Source: Desulfuromonadaceae bacterium (GTDB taxonomy: Bacteria; Desulfobacterota; Desulfuromonadia; Desulfuromonadales; Geopsychrobacteraceae). Taken from it: a DNA stretch of 9,227 bases. Location: positions 1 to 9,227 of the forward strand of contig DAOWKG010000156.1 in NCBI GenBank assembly GCA_030639985.1, given 5' to 3'. This document shows, one piece after another, positions 1 to 7,335 of the stretch. Below the pieces are notes generated by a model, which saw nothing but the letters and a program-made list of their open reading frames with translations, ran no database searches and had not been told where the DNA came from. Positions within the stretch are counted from its first letter, which is position 1, and every line of letters begins with the position of its first letter. The position numbers were made by a program, and so were the translations under genes.

Positions 1-477
1 CGCCAGAGCAAGAATAACACTGGTAGGGTAACAACCTGGATTGGCGATTAAACGGGCAGTACGGAGCTGCTGACGATAAAGTTCCGGTAATCCATATACC
101 GCTTCAGCAAACAACTCCGGGCTGCTATGGGTTTGATACCATTGCTCATAAACACTGCAGTCCTTCAACCGATAATCGGCAGAAAGATCAACCACCTTGC
201 ACCCGGCAGCAAGAAATCCGGGGACAACTTCCATGGCAGATTTATGCGGTAAGGCGGTAAAAACCAAATCGACCCGGGCGGAAATGGCAGCGACATCCAA
301 ACTTTCACAAACCAGCTCACAAAAACCACTTAACGATGGAAACACTTGGTTAATCGGCAAACCTTCATGCTGCCGTGAAGTAACACAACAGATTTCAATC
401 TCCGGATGACCAACCAAAATCCGCAACAGCTCGACACCGGTATAACCACTGGCACCAACAACAGCAACCTTCAACAT
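1..477 (-). CDS. argC: N-acetyl-gamma-glutamyl-phosphate reductase, N-terminal part (3' end beyond window)
   Basis: ArgC is the cytoplasmic NADPH-dependent reductase of arginine synthesis that converts N-acetylglutamyl-5-phosphate to N-acetylglutamate-5-semialdehyde. I read 159 residues from the ATG at 475-477 to the window edge; the family is about 345 residues, so roughly the last half is missing. The N-terminal nucleotide-binding motif GASGYTG is at residues 8-14, FTALPHK at 73-79, VVDLSADYR at 95-103, YGLPEL at 128-133, and the active-site segment NPGCYPTS at 146-153 with catalytic Cys149. A GGAG ribosome-binding site lies at 484-487, six bases before the start. The gene follows rpsI in the same direction but is separated from it by an intrinsic terminator. 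No clear promoter of its own is visible in the short remaining leader. The identification is firm; only the C-terminal part is unseen. Confidence 0.96.
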   Translation of the reverse strand, partial: MLKVAVVGASGYTGVELLRILVGHPEIEICCVTSRQHEGLPINQVFPSLSGFCELVCESLDVAAISARVDLVFTALPHKSAMEVVPGFLAAGCKVVDLSADYRLKDCSVYEQWYQTHSSPELFAEAVYGLPELYRQQLRTARLIANPGCYPTSVILALA

Positions 478-520
478 AGGAATCTCCACAACAAAAAGAT
501 AATCATGCCTCAATAAATTC

Positions 521-559
521 AAATACAAAAAAAGGGAAACCCGCTGGGGTTTCCCTTTT
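521..559 (-). terminator. Rho-independent terminator after rplM-rpsI
   Basis: A perfect 13-bp inverted repeat pairs 530-542 with 547-559 around a 4-base loop (543-546). Read on the minus strand, the hairpin has a GGG/CCC-rich core and ends in a run of seven T (positions 533 to 527) followed by GTATTT. This is the classical intrinsic terminator layout for transcripts coming from rpsI, whose stop codon is about 40 bases upstream. The other strand has a weaker T-rich tail (556-569). The next gene on the same strand, argC, begins only about 45 bases after the hairpin. Confidence 0.9.
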
Positions 560-599
560 CTCATTTTTTGCTTCCAACAGATAATACCAAATAATGGAA

Positions 600-992
600 T
601 TAACGTTTGGAGAACTGGAAACTCTTACGTGCACCGGCACGACCGTATTTTTTCCGCTCTTTAATTCGGCTATCACGAGTAATGAAACCAGCCGACTTCA
701 GGGTGGCACGTAACTCGGGATTAATTTCTAGTAGCGCCTTGGTGATACCATGCTTAATGGCACCAGCTTGACCAGAGATACCGCCGCCAGCGACATTAAT
801 AAAAATGTCATACTTGCCAACGTTATCGGTCAGCTCCAAAGGCTGACGAACTACCATTTTGGAAGTTTCACGACCAAAGAAAATTTCCATTGGACGCTTA
901 TTGATAGTAATCTCACCGGTTCCAGACTTCATCCAGACACGGGCGATTGAGGTTTTTCTTTTGCCGGTTGCATAAAACTTCTGCTCAGCCAT
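600..992 (-). CDS. rpsI: 30S ribosomal protein S9 (uS9)
   Basis: S9 is a small-subunit ribosomal protein whose C-terminal tail reaches the P-site tRNA in the ribosome head. The 130-residue product matches the usual bacterial length. It shows the hallmark N-terminal segment [14 protein letters not shown] (residues 8-21), the central [15 protein letters not shown] stretch with its glycine-rich turn, the basic C-terminal segment [18 protein letters not shown], and the conserved terminal Lys-Arg. The start ATG directly follows the rplM stop codon (TAA then ATG) and is preceded by GGGAG at 1001-1005 inside the end of rplM. Translation is therefore probably coupled to L13. The pair rplM-rpsI is the standard bacterial operon, and the intrinsic terminator at 521-559 closes it. 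Confidence 0.99.
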   Translation of the reverse strand: MAEQKFYATGKRKTSIARVWMKSGTGEITINKRPMEIFFGRETSKMVVRQPLELTDNVGKYDIFINVAGGGISGQAGAIKHGITKALLEINPELRATLKSAGFITRDSRIKERKKYGRAGARKSFQFSKR

Positions 993-1430
993 TTAACTAT
1001 CTCCCAACTTCAGTTCTTTAGGTTGCTGGGCGGCATGAGGATGTTCACCACCGGTATAAACCTTGAGTTTACGAAACATTTTACGACCCAATTTATTCTT
1101 TGGCAGCATCCCTTTGACTGCTTCCTGAACCAGCATTTCCGGCTTTTTCAGAAGCAACTTCTCAGCGCTGATCTCTTTAATTCCACCTTGCCAGCCACTG
1201 TGATGATAATACATCTTGTCGGCCATCTTGTTACCAGTCAACTTTATTTTCTCAGCATTGAGGACAACAACAAAGTCACCAGTATCAACACTGGGTGTAT
1301 AAATCGGCTTATGCTTACCACGTAAAACACGGGCTATTTCAGTTGCTGCACGACCAAGGACAACATCTTCCAAGTCGACAACAAACCAATCTCTAACAAT
1401 ATCCTGCTCTTTAGCGACCAAAGTGCTCAT
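993..1430 (-). CDS. rplM: 50S ribosomal protein L13 (uL13)
   Basis: L13 is an early-assembling large-subunit protein that binds 23S rRNA. The chosen product is 145 residues, close to the typical 142. The open frame extends upstream to 1505, but I place the start at the ATG 1428-1430: it has a good purine-rich ribosome-binding site (AGAGAGGA, 1436-1443), and the upstream extension would reach into the promoter elements. The mature protein begins [20 protein letters not shown]. It contains the [22 protein letters not shown] segment typical of the N-terminal half, [15 protein letters not shown] in the middle, and the family signature around [19 protein letters not shown] near the C-terminus. The stop codon abuts the rpsI start. 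Expression is probably from the promoter at 1484-1512, with possible autogenous control as known for L13 in E. coli. Confidence 0.98.
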   Translation of the reverse strand: MSTLVAKEQDIVRDWFVVDLEDVVLGRAATEIARVLRGKHKPIYTPSVDTGDFVVVLNAEKIKLTGNKMADKMYYHHSGWQGGIKEISAEKLLLKKPEMLVQEAVKGMLPKNKLGRKMFRKLKVYTGGEHPHAAQQPKELKLGDS

Positions 1431-1435
1431 CGCAT

Positions 1436-1443
1436 TCCTCTCT
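1436..1443 (-). promoter_or_regulatory. Ribosome-binding site that fixes the rplM start
   Basis: Read on the minus strand the bases are AGAGAGGA, ending five bases before the ATG at 1428-1430. It supports the 145-residue L13 over the longer open frame, whose first ATG at 1505 lies within the promoter and could not be on the transcript. Confidence 0.8.
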
Positions 1444-1460
1444 GAACTTATGTTTTTAGG

Positions 1461-1477
1461 TTTGTGGGGCTCACAAA
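1461..1477 (-). promoter_or_regulatory. Leader hairpin of the rplM-rpsI transcript
   Basis: A 6-bp inverted repeat pairs 1461-1466 with 1472-1477 around a 5-base loop. In the transcript it reads TTTGTG, loop AGCCC, CACAAA. It lies at or just after the transcription start predicted from the promoter at 1484-1512 and about 30 bases before the rplM start codon. Its position would suit an L13-responsive leader or simple 5'-end protection. No family match can be claimed from sequence alone, and the stem is AU-rich and short. Confidence 0.4.
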
Positions 1478-1483
1478 AATGGA

Positions 1484-1512
1484 AATTTATCTGACTAACC
1501 GACAAGTGTCAA
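1484..1512 (-). promoter_or_regulatory. Sigma70-type promoter for rplM-rpsI
   Basis: On the minus strand a perfect -35 hexamer TTGACA (1507-1512) is followed by a 17-base spacer and a -10 hexamer TAAATT (1484-1489, four of six consensus positions). Transcription would begin near 1477, giving a leader of roughly 47 bases before the rplM ATG. The element lies in the 167-base gap after truA, so the ribosomal operon need not depend on read-through from truA. Confidence 0.75.
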
Positions 1513-1597
1513 GACAATTCAACGATTAATCATAGTTTCTTTGTTTATGGGGCTGTTGGGCTTTGCGTATTTTGTAGAGTCCGACAGCATCCTAGGG

Positions 1598-2332
1598 TTA
1601 AAACCAGACCTCTTCCAGGCAAAGCCCCTGTGCCGGAGCCGTCAAAGCTGCAGGGATTGATTCCACCCCGGCCAGCAACATAGAGATAGTATCGATCGGC
1701 CGTTTTCCCCGACCAATTTGCACCAACGTGCCAACCATCATTCTAATCATATTGCGCAAAAAACCACTACCAGAAACATCAATATGGAGCAGATCGCCGA
1801 CTTCAGTAAACTCAATGGAAAAAATTTCCCGAATCGTGGTATCGGCAGAACAACCACTGGTCCGAAATGCAGCAAAGTCGTGCTGACCGACAAAACAGCG
1901 GGCGGCAAAATCCATTTTTTTCAAATCTAGGGGATACTTTACCTGCCAGCAGCAGGTGCGATCCAATGGTGACCGAATAGCATCACGCAAAATAGTGTAG
2001 CGGTAACGTTTACCTCGAGCTGAAAACCGGGCATGAAATTGATCTGGAACTACCTCGGCCTGACGCACCGCAATATCGTCAGGGAGAAAACGATTTAAAC
2101 CTTCACGCCAGGCAGTTAGCGGCATATCCCGTTCGGTGACTAAATGACAAGCCATGCCTCGAGCATGAACACCAGCATCGGTACGTCCCGATGAGTATAC
2201 CGTATGAACAGTACCGGTCAATTGGTGCAATGCCTGCTCTAAGCGTTGCTGAACCGACATACCGTTGGGCTGATACTGCCAACCAACGTAATTAGTGCCA
2301 TCATAAGCGACAATGAGCTTGATCTTAGCCAT
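1598..2332 (-). CDS. truA: tRNA pseudouridine(38-40) synthase TruA
   Basis: TruA isomerises uridine to pseudouridine at positions 38, 39 and 40 of the tRNA anticodon arm. The 244-residue length is normal for the bacterial family. The catalytic aspartate is Asp52 in SSGRTDAGVHARG (residues 47-59). Other family segments are YDGTNYVGWQYQPN near the N-terminus, RFSARGKRYRYTI after the first domain repeat, FAAFRTSGCSADTTIREI, and GSGFLRNMIRMMVGTLVQIGRGK in the C-terminal half. The start ATG (2330-2332) lies one base after the ecfT-like stop codon (TAA-T-ATG). I see no convincing ribosome-binding site in the preceding bases, so translation probably depends on ribosomes finishing the upstream gene. 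The gene is transcribed with leuB and the ecfT-like gene, and no clear terminator follows it. Confidence 0.98.
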   Translation of the reverse strand: MAKIKLIVAYDGTNYVGWQYQPNGMSVQQRLEQALHQLTGTVHTVYSSGRTDAGVHARGMACHLVTERDMPLTAWREGLNRFLPDDIAVRQAEVVPDQFHARFSARGKRYRYTILRDAIRSPLDRTCCWQVKYPLDLKKMDFAARCFVGQHDFAAFRTSGCSADTTIREIFSIEFTEVGDLLHIDVSGSGFLRNMIRMMVGTLVQIGRGKRPIDTISMLLAGVESIPAALTAPAQGLCLEEVWF

Positions 2333-2333
2333 A

Positions 2334-3086
2334 TTAAATTTGCCAGAGGAGAAACACTAACAACACTCCAGAAATCGATGTGGCCAATGCAGAACGGTCA
2401 AAAGGTTTCCCACGCTCAACCGATCCAGTCACGTTGGTACCGGTAACAATATTGTGTGCCAATTTATCGGCCCGATCAAACAGCCGGTGCAACAAAGGTT
2501 CAATACAGCCAACCCAACCCTTTAATCCCGCAATCAAGTCGCTGGTTTTATCTTTACGCTCAGTTTTCAACCGCATAACTTCGTGTTGGATATGGGGAAA
2601 AAAATGGAGGACTAACAATAGCATCCCCCCTGCCTCATGTACCGGAACCTTGAACCGCTGCAATGGTGCCAACAAAGTGGTCAAGCCGGCAGCCATTGAC
2701 TCAGGCCTGGTTGTCCACGCCAGCAACAGCGAAAACAGCACCGCCAGCAACAACTGCATATCAATCATCAACCCCCGCAGCAAGCCATCATAAGAGAGCC
2801 AGCTGGTACCAAACAGAGTACGTCCGGGGGTAAAGAATAGATGGACCAGCAAAGTAAAAAACAACAGCCAGCGCAACATCCTTACAATCCGCCAGAGATC
2901 ATGCAGGCCGTTTTTGGTAGTACTAGCAGCCACAAACCAGAGGCACGAAATCAGTAGCAGTCGTTGCGGAGTAGAGGCCGAAAACAGACAGGCAACCAGC
3001 CCGAGCAAAAGCAGCAATTTTACCCGGGGATCAACCCGGTGAAGAAAGCTGTCGCCAGGTCGATATGCACCATCAGTCATATTCAT
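2334..3086 (-). CDS. EcfT/CbiQ-family transmembrane protein (orphan, degenerate coupling motifs)
   Basis: EcfT proteins are the membrane scaffold of energy-coupling-factor vitamin and metal importers; they link two EcfA ATPases to a substrate-binding S component. This 250-residue product has the family's N-terminal signature YRPGDSFLHRVDPRVKLL (residues 8-25). Hydrophobic segments lie at about 24-35, 43-54, 70-85, 107-124 and 152-163, with a final one at 234-248. It also has the recognisable cytoplasmic coupling region HEVMRLKTERKDKTSDLIAGL...LFDRADKLAHN (168-212). The two Ala-Arg-Gly-type motifs expected there are not intact: the first position reads TER and the second TGTN. No EcfA or S component is encoded nearby. 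It is 19 bases after leuB and one base before truA, so it should be co-transcribed with both. The start could be Met1 or Met3. Family membership is likely; the substrate and whether it still transports are unknown. Confidence 0.8.
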   Translation of the reverse strand: MNMTDGAYRPGDSFLHRVDPRVKLLLLLGLVACLFSASTPQRLLLISCLWFVAASTTKNGLHDLWRIVRMLRWLLFFTLLVHLFFTPGRTLFGTSWLSYDGLLRGLMIDMQLLLAVLFSLLLAWTTRPESMAAGLTTLLAPLQRFKVPVHEAGGMLLLVLHFFPHIQHEVMRLKTERKDKTSDLIAGLKGWVGCIEPLLHRLFDRADKLAHNIVTGTNVTGSVERGKPFDRSALATSISGVLLVFLLWQI

Positions 3087-3105
3087 AAGTGAACCACACC
3101 CCAGC

Positions 3106-4227
<1,122 letters not shown>

Positions 4228-4274
4228 TTACATATAAGATTTATGAAAATATTTATCAGAAATTGCTACTATAC

Positions 4275-4309
4275 ATTTAGAATTTATTTAGAATTTTAGC
4301 GACGCTAAA
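4275..4309. repeat. Tandem 11-bp repeat joined to a 15-bp palindrome in the leuB leader (operator-like)
   Basis: Two perfect copies of ATTTAGAATTT stand head to tail at 4275-4285 and 4286-4296, an 11-bp period that is close to one DNA helical turn. The second copy runs into a perfect odd-centred palindrome, TTTAGCG-A-CGCTAAA, at 4295-4309. The pentamer TTTAG therefore occurs three times in one orientation (4276, 4287, 4295) and once inverted (4305-4309). The cluster lies 25 to 60 bases downstream of the predicted leuB transcription start and upstream of the divergent dsb gene, so a regulator bound here could affect either gene. In the leuB transcript the palindrome could also form a small hairpin. 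No known regulator motif is recognised. Confidence 0.5.
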
Positions 4310-4340
4310 TAGTTCATATATAAGAACAATAAGCCGCTGA

Positions 4341-4369
4341 AATATAGAAAGGGGGGGCTTTTTTGTCAA
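4341..4369 (-). promoter_or_regulatory. Sigma70-type promoter for leuB, homopolymer spacer
   Basis: On the minus strand a perfect -35 TTGACA (4364-4369) and a -10 TATATT (4341-4346, five of six consensus positions) are separated by exactly 17 bases. The spacer consists largely of an A run and seven C (4351-4357 on the plus strand are G). The predicted transcription start is near 4334, giving a leader of about 130 bases before the leuB ATG. It is the best promoter in the window and probably drives leuB-ecfT-truA. Confidence 0.8.
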
Positions 4370-4467
4370 ACCATTTCTGCCGCCAATCGCCATTAGGCTC
4401 AACCCGGTTGGAAAAGGGGCCAATGTTATGCTACTGTCCGGCAACAAATTCAACCAATCAGTCCCAC

Positions 4468-4473
4468 AGGAGG
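4468..4473 (+). promoter_or_regulatory. Consensus ribosome-binding site of the dsbC-like gene
   Basis: A perfect AGGAGG stands six bases before the GTG at 4480-4482. It is the reason for choosing a GTG start over the in-frame ATG at 4423-4425 or the TTG at 4363-4365. Confidence 0.75.
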
Positions 4474-4479
4474 ATTTCA

Positions 4480-5247
4480 GTGCATCTAATTTCACTATTA
4501 TTGTTAACCATACTAACGATTGCTACCCCCATATTTGCCGCAGACCGAGCCTTTACTACTGCCAAGGAAGATGTGCCGGTACTGACCAAGGAAGCGGCTA
4601 TCAAAGCATTACAAGTAATCCAGGGAGAAGTCCTGTCTGTTAGCCCTACTGATATTCCCGGTTTTTATCTGGTAGCTATGCGGATGCAGGGGAAAATTGT
4701 CCCCATTTTCCTCGACCATAGCGGTGCATACCTGTTCAGTGGCAACCTCATCCGCCTCAAAGACAAAGCAAATCTTACCGAATCTTACTTCCAACAACTC
4801 AACCCGATTGATATCAGTACCATGCCCCTGGACGAAGGGATGACCCTTGGTAACCCCGAGGCCACGCAACAGATCATTGTTTTTACCGATCCTCATTGCC
4901 CCTATTGCACTCAATTGCACCAAGTGTTGCATGAAGCCGTGGCGGCCAATCCAGACCTGGCATTTCACATCAAGCTGATACCATTTAAAGCAAGCTCTAA
5001 AAAAATTGCTGAAACCATCCTCTGTAACAAGTCAATGGAACAGTTGGAGATGGCATTTTCGGGGCAACCATTACCAGAAACAACTTGCGAAACCGATGCC
5101 ATCACCAAAAATTTAAATCTTGCCCAAAAGTTAGGTATCCGTGGCACTCCAACCATGCTACTACCCAATGGTCAAATTGCTGGGGGCACCATGCCACTTA
5201 ACGATTTGCTCCAACTGATTGAAAAAAATCGAGCCGCAACAAAATAG
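4480..5247 (+). CDS. Secreted DsbC/DsbG-like thioredoxin-fold disulfide isomerase
   Basis: The product resembles periplasmic disulfide isomerases, which reshuffle wrong disulfides in exported proteins and are kept reduced by a DsbD-type membrane protein. Starting at GTG 4480 it has 255 residues. A hydrophobic signal segment spans residues 3-19, with probable cleavage after Ala20 (IFA-AD). A DsbC-type N-terminal dimerisation region covers about 30-105, and a thioredoxin domain follows from about 125. The active site is CPYC with Cys140 and Cys143 in FTDPHCPYC, and the cis-proline is Pro224 in GTPT. A second cysteine pair, Cys182 and Cys203, matches the structural disulfide position of DsbC. 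The signal's n-region has no Lys or Arg; the alternative ATG at 4423 would add Arg-Arg. It is the only plus-strand gene, divergent from leuB and convergent with ilvD. The exact choice between DsbC and DsbG roles is open. Confidence 0.88.
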   Translation: MHLISLLLLTILTIATPIFAADRAFTTAKEDVPVLTKEAAIKALQVIQGEVLSVSPTDIPGFYLVAMRMQGKIVPIFLDHSGAYLFSGNLIRLKDKANLTESYFQQLNPIDISTMPLDEGMTLGNPEATQQIIVFTDPHCPYCTQLHQVLHEAVAANPDLAFHIKLIPFKASSKKIAETILCNKSMEQLEMAFSGQPLPETTCETDAITKNLNLAQKLGIRGTPTMLLPNGQIAGGTMPLNDLLQLIEKNRAATK

Positions 5248-5258
5248 ATCCAAAATAA

Positions 5259-5292
5259 GAAAGAGCCGAAGTATCGCTACCTCGGCTCTTTC
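5259..5292. terminator. Shared hairpin terminator between dsbC-like gene and ilvD
   Basis: A perfect 11-bp stem pairs 5259-5269 with 5282-5292; inside it, after one A-C mismatch, three more pairs close a TCGC loop (5274-5277). It lies 12 bases after the dsb stop and 30 bases after the ilvD stop on the other strand, so it can serve both converging transcripts. The trailing bases are AT-rich in both directions but lack a long T run, so the U tract is partly supplied by the stem's own T bases. Confidence 0.75.
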
Positions 5293-5322
5293 ATTATATT
5301 GCAAATACATGTCCCTCAAATA

Positions 5323-7179
5323 CTACCGATTTAGCTGCAATTGTTCCAGATCACGCACCGCACCTCGTGCCGCACTGGTCGTTGTTGCAGCATAGGCCTG
5401 TAAAGCACGACTGACCTGACGCTGACGAGAGACCGGTTGCCATGCTTGATTACCCTTTGCAACCATTGCCGCCTGCCGTTGCTGCAAAACCTCATCGGCG
5501 ACCTGCATCGAAATTTTACGTGCCGGGATATCGATTGCGACCAGATCACCCTCTTCCAACAACGCAATCGCGCCGCCTTCAGCCGCTTCCGGTGACACAT
5601 GGCCAATTGACAACCCCGAAGTTCCGCCGGAAAAACGGCCATCGGTAATCAGCGCACAGGCTTTCCCCAGCCCCTTCGACTTCAGGTAACTGGTAGGGTA
5701 AAGCATCTCCTGCATGCCCGGACCACCCTTTGGCCCCTCATAGCGAATCACCACCACATCGCCAGCCTGCACCTTGTCACCAAGGATCCCTGCAATCGCA
5801 TCCTCCTGGCTCTCATAAATACGCGCCGGACCAGTAAAAGTAAGATTCGATTCGTCGACACCGGCCGTTTTAACGATACAACCATCTATCGCCATATTGC
5901 CATAAAGGACCGCCAGCCCGCCATCTTGGCTATAGGCATGCTCCTGAGAACGAATGCAGCCTTCTTTGCGATCTAAATCGAGTGCAGAGTAGCGTTTACT
6001 TTGAGCAAAAGCTTCAAGGCAACGTTCGCCACCAGGAGCAGCACAGTAAAATTGCTGCACCGCAGCTGCTTCGGTACGGATAATATCCCACTGTTCCAGT
6101 GCCTCCCCCATGGTCGCACTGTGAACCGTTGGCACTTCACGCTGCAGCAGACCGGCACGATCAAGTTCCCCAAGGATGGCAAAAATTCCACCGGCACGAT
6201 GGACATCTTCCATATGATAATGTTGTACCGCCGGAGCCACCTTGCACAGGTTTGGCGTTTGCAGAGAGAGACGGTTGATGTCATCCATCGTAAAATCGAC
6301 TTCCCCCTCACGAGCTACCGCCAGCAGATGGAGGATAGTATTTGTCGATCCCCCCATGGCAATATCTAGACGCATGGCATTTTCATACGCACCGGCACAG
6401 GCAATAGAACGCGGCAGTGCCAGTTCATCACCATCTTCGTACCAACGCTTGGTCAAATCCATAATCCGGGTTGCCGCTTCCAAAAACAACTGCTTCCGAT
6501 CGGCATGGGTCGCAATAAGACTGCCGTTACCGGGCAAACCCATCCCCAAAGCCTCAGTCAGACAATTCATCGAGTTGGCAGTAAACATCCCGGAACAAGA
6601 ACCACAGGTGGGGCATGAGCTCCGTTCGTAGATGGCGACATCTTCATCACTGACGTCTGGGTCTGCCGCTGCAACCATAGCATCAACCAGATCCAGTGCG
6701 ACTTCCTCCCCCTTAACCGTTGCATGACCGGCTTCCATCGGACCACCAGTAACAAAAATTGTCGGGATATTCAGACGCATGGAAGCCATCAACATGCCCG
6801 GCGTAACCTTGTCACAGTTAGAAATACACACCAGCGCATCAACACAATGGGCATTGGCCATATACTCAACGGTATCGGCAATCAATTCGCGCGACGGGAG
6901 GCTGTAGAGCATCCCCTGATGTCCCATGGCAATACCATCACAAATTGCCATAGTATTAAATTCTTTAGCGATACCACCATGTGCTTCAATCTGAGCAACT
7001 ACCAGCTGCCCCAGTTCTTGGAGATGAACATGCCCCGGTACAAACTGGGTAAACGAATTCACTACCGCAATTATGGGTTTACCAAAATCATTCGGCTTTA
7101 CCCCGGTTGCCGCCCACAGGGCTCTAGCCCCGGCCATATTTTTCCCCTGAACAGATTGTGCTGATCTATATGCTGGCAT
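5323..7179 (-). CDS. ilvD: Dihydroxy-acid dehydratase, long E. coli-like form
   Basis: IlvD dehydrates 2,3-dihydroxy-isovalerate and 2,3-dihydroxy-3-methylvalerate to the 2-oxo acids used for valine, leucine and isoleucine; it is a cytoplasmic Fe-S enzyme sensitive to oxygen. The product has 618 residues and follows E. coli IlvD closely, even in numbering: metal ligands Asp81 and Asp123, Lys124 (carboxylated in the family), cluster cysteines Cys122 in CISNCDK and Cys195 in CPTCGSC, and the proposed catalytic base Ser517 in GRFSGGTSG. The QEMLYPTS metal-binding segment precedes Ser517. Residue 80, just before the metal ligand, is Cys, where I recall Asp in E. coli. An AGAGGA ribosome-binding site at 7184-7189 supports the start. 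It lies 157 bases downstream of leuD beyond a terminator, so it needs its own promoter or read-through; I could not identify a convincing one. Confidence 0.98.
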   Translation of the reverse strand: MPAYRSAQSVQGKNMAGARALWAATGVKPNDFGKPIIAVVNSFTQFVPGHVHLQELGQLVVAQIEAHGGIAKEFNTMAICDGIAMGHQGMLYSLPSRELIADTVEYMANAHCVDALVCISNCDKVTPGMLMASMRLNIPTIFVTGGPMEAGHATVKGEEVALDLVDAMVAAADPDVSDEDVAIYERSSCPTCGSCSGMFTANSMNCLTEALGMGLPGNGSLIATHADRKQLFLEAATRIMDLTKRWYEDGDELALPRSIACAGAYENAMRLDIAMGGSTNTILHLLAVAREGEVDFTMDDINRLSLQTPNLCKVAPAVQHYHMEDVHRAGGIFAILGELDRAGLLQREVPTVHSATMGEALEQWDIIRTEAAAVQQFYCAAPGGERCLEAFAQSKRYSALDLDRKEGCIRSQEHAYSQDGGLAVLYGNMAIDGCIVKTAGVDESNLTFTGPARIYESQEDAIAGILGDKVQAGDVVVIRYEGPKGGPGMQEMLYPTSYLKSKGLGKACALITDGRFSGGTSGLSIGHVSPEAAEGGAIALLEEGDLVAIDIPARKISMQVADEVLQQRQAAMVAKGNQAWQPVSRQRQVSRALQAYAATTTSAARGAVRDLEQLQLNR

Positions 7180-7274
7180 GATATCCTCTTTACTTTAGTG
7201 TTAAATTTTCAGGGTCGATCCATGCGCCCCAGTGTACTTTTCAATAAACTTTGAACACTTCATACCTTAAACAC

Positions 7275-7317
7275 CACGAAAAAGAGCCGGAAGCAACAAC
7301 TCCCGACCCTTTTCGTG
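7275..7317 (-). terminator. Rho-independent terminator after leuC-leuD
   Basis: On the minus strand the region folds into one long hairpin with a 6-base loop (7294-7299). Fourteen continuous pairs, several of them G-U, are followed by one bulged T and four more pairs that include CACG/CGTG. The GC-rich part of the stem is followed by five T (7283 to 7279), as expected for an intrinsic terminator. It starts about 18 bases after the leuD stop codon. The reverse strand would replace the G-U pairs with A-C mismatches, so the structure belongs to the minus-strand transcript. Confidence 0.8.
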
Positions 7318-7335
7318 ATTCAAGTATTCAGACGA

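Noticed and set aside
1431..1505. 25-residue N-terminal extension of L13
   Set aside because: It would start inside the predicted promoter, lacks a ribosome-binding site, and exceeds the family length.
1552..1588. Inverted repeat GCTGTTGG / CCGACAGC between truA and rplM
   Set aside because: Twenty-one-base loop, one wobble or mismatch, and no T run after it in the transcribed direction; not enough for a terminator call.
4288..4317. Nine-codon leader peptide on the minus strand (MNYLASLKF) with TTA and CTA leucine codons in the leuB leader
   Set aside because: Two leucine codons before leuB are tempting as attenuation, but there is no ribosome-binding site and no terminator/antiterminator pair downstream, and the frame overlaps the palindrome and repeat by chance-level length.
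4331..4366. AAGCC ... GGCTT stem followed by a T run on the plus strand, as a terminator
   Set aside because: Only five pairs with a loop of about twenty bases, no gene ending upstream on that strand, and the bases are better explained by the leuB promoter.
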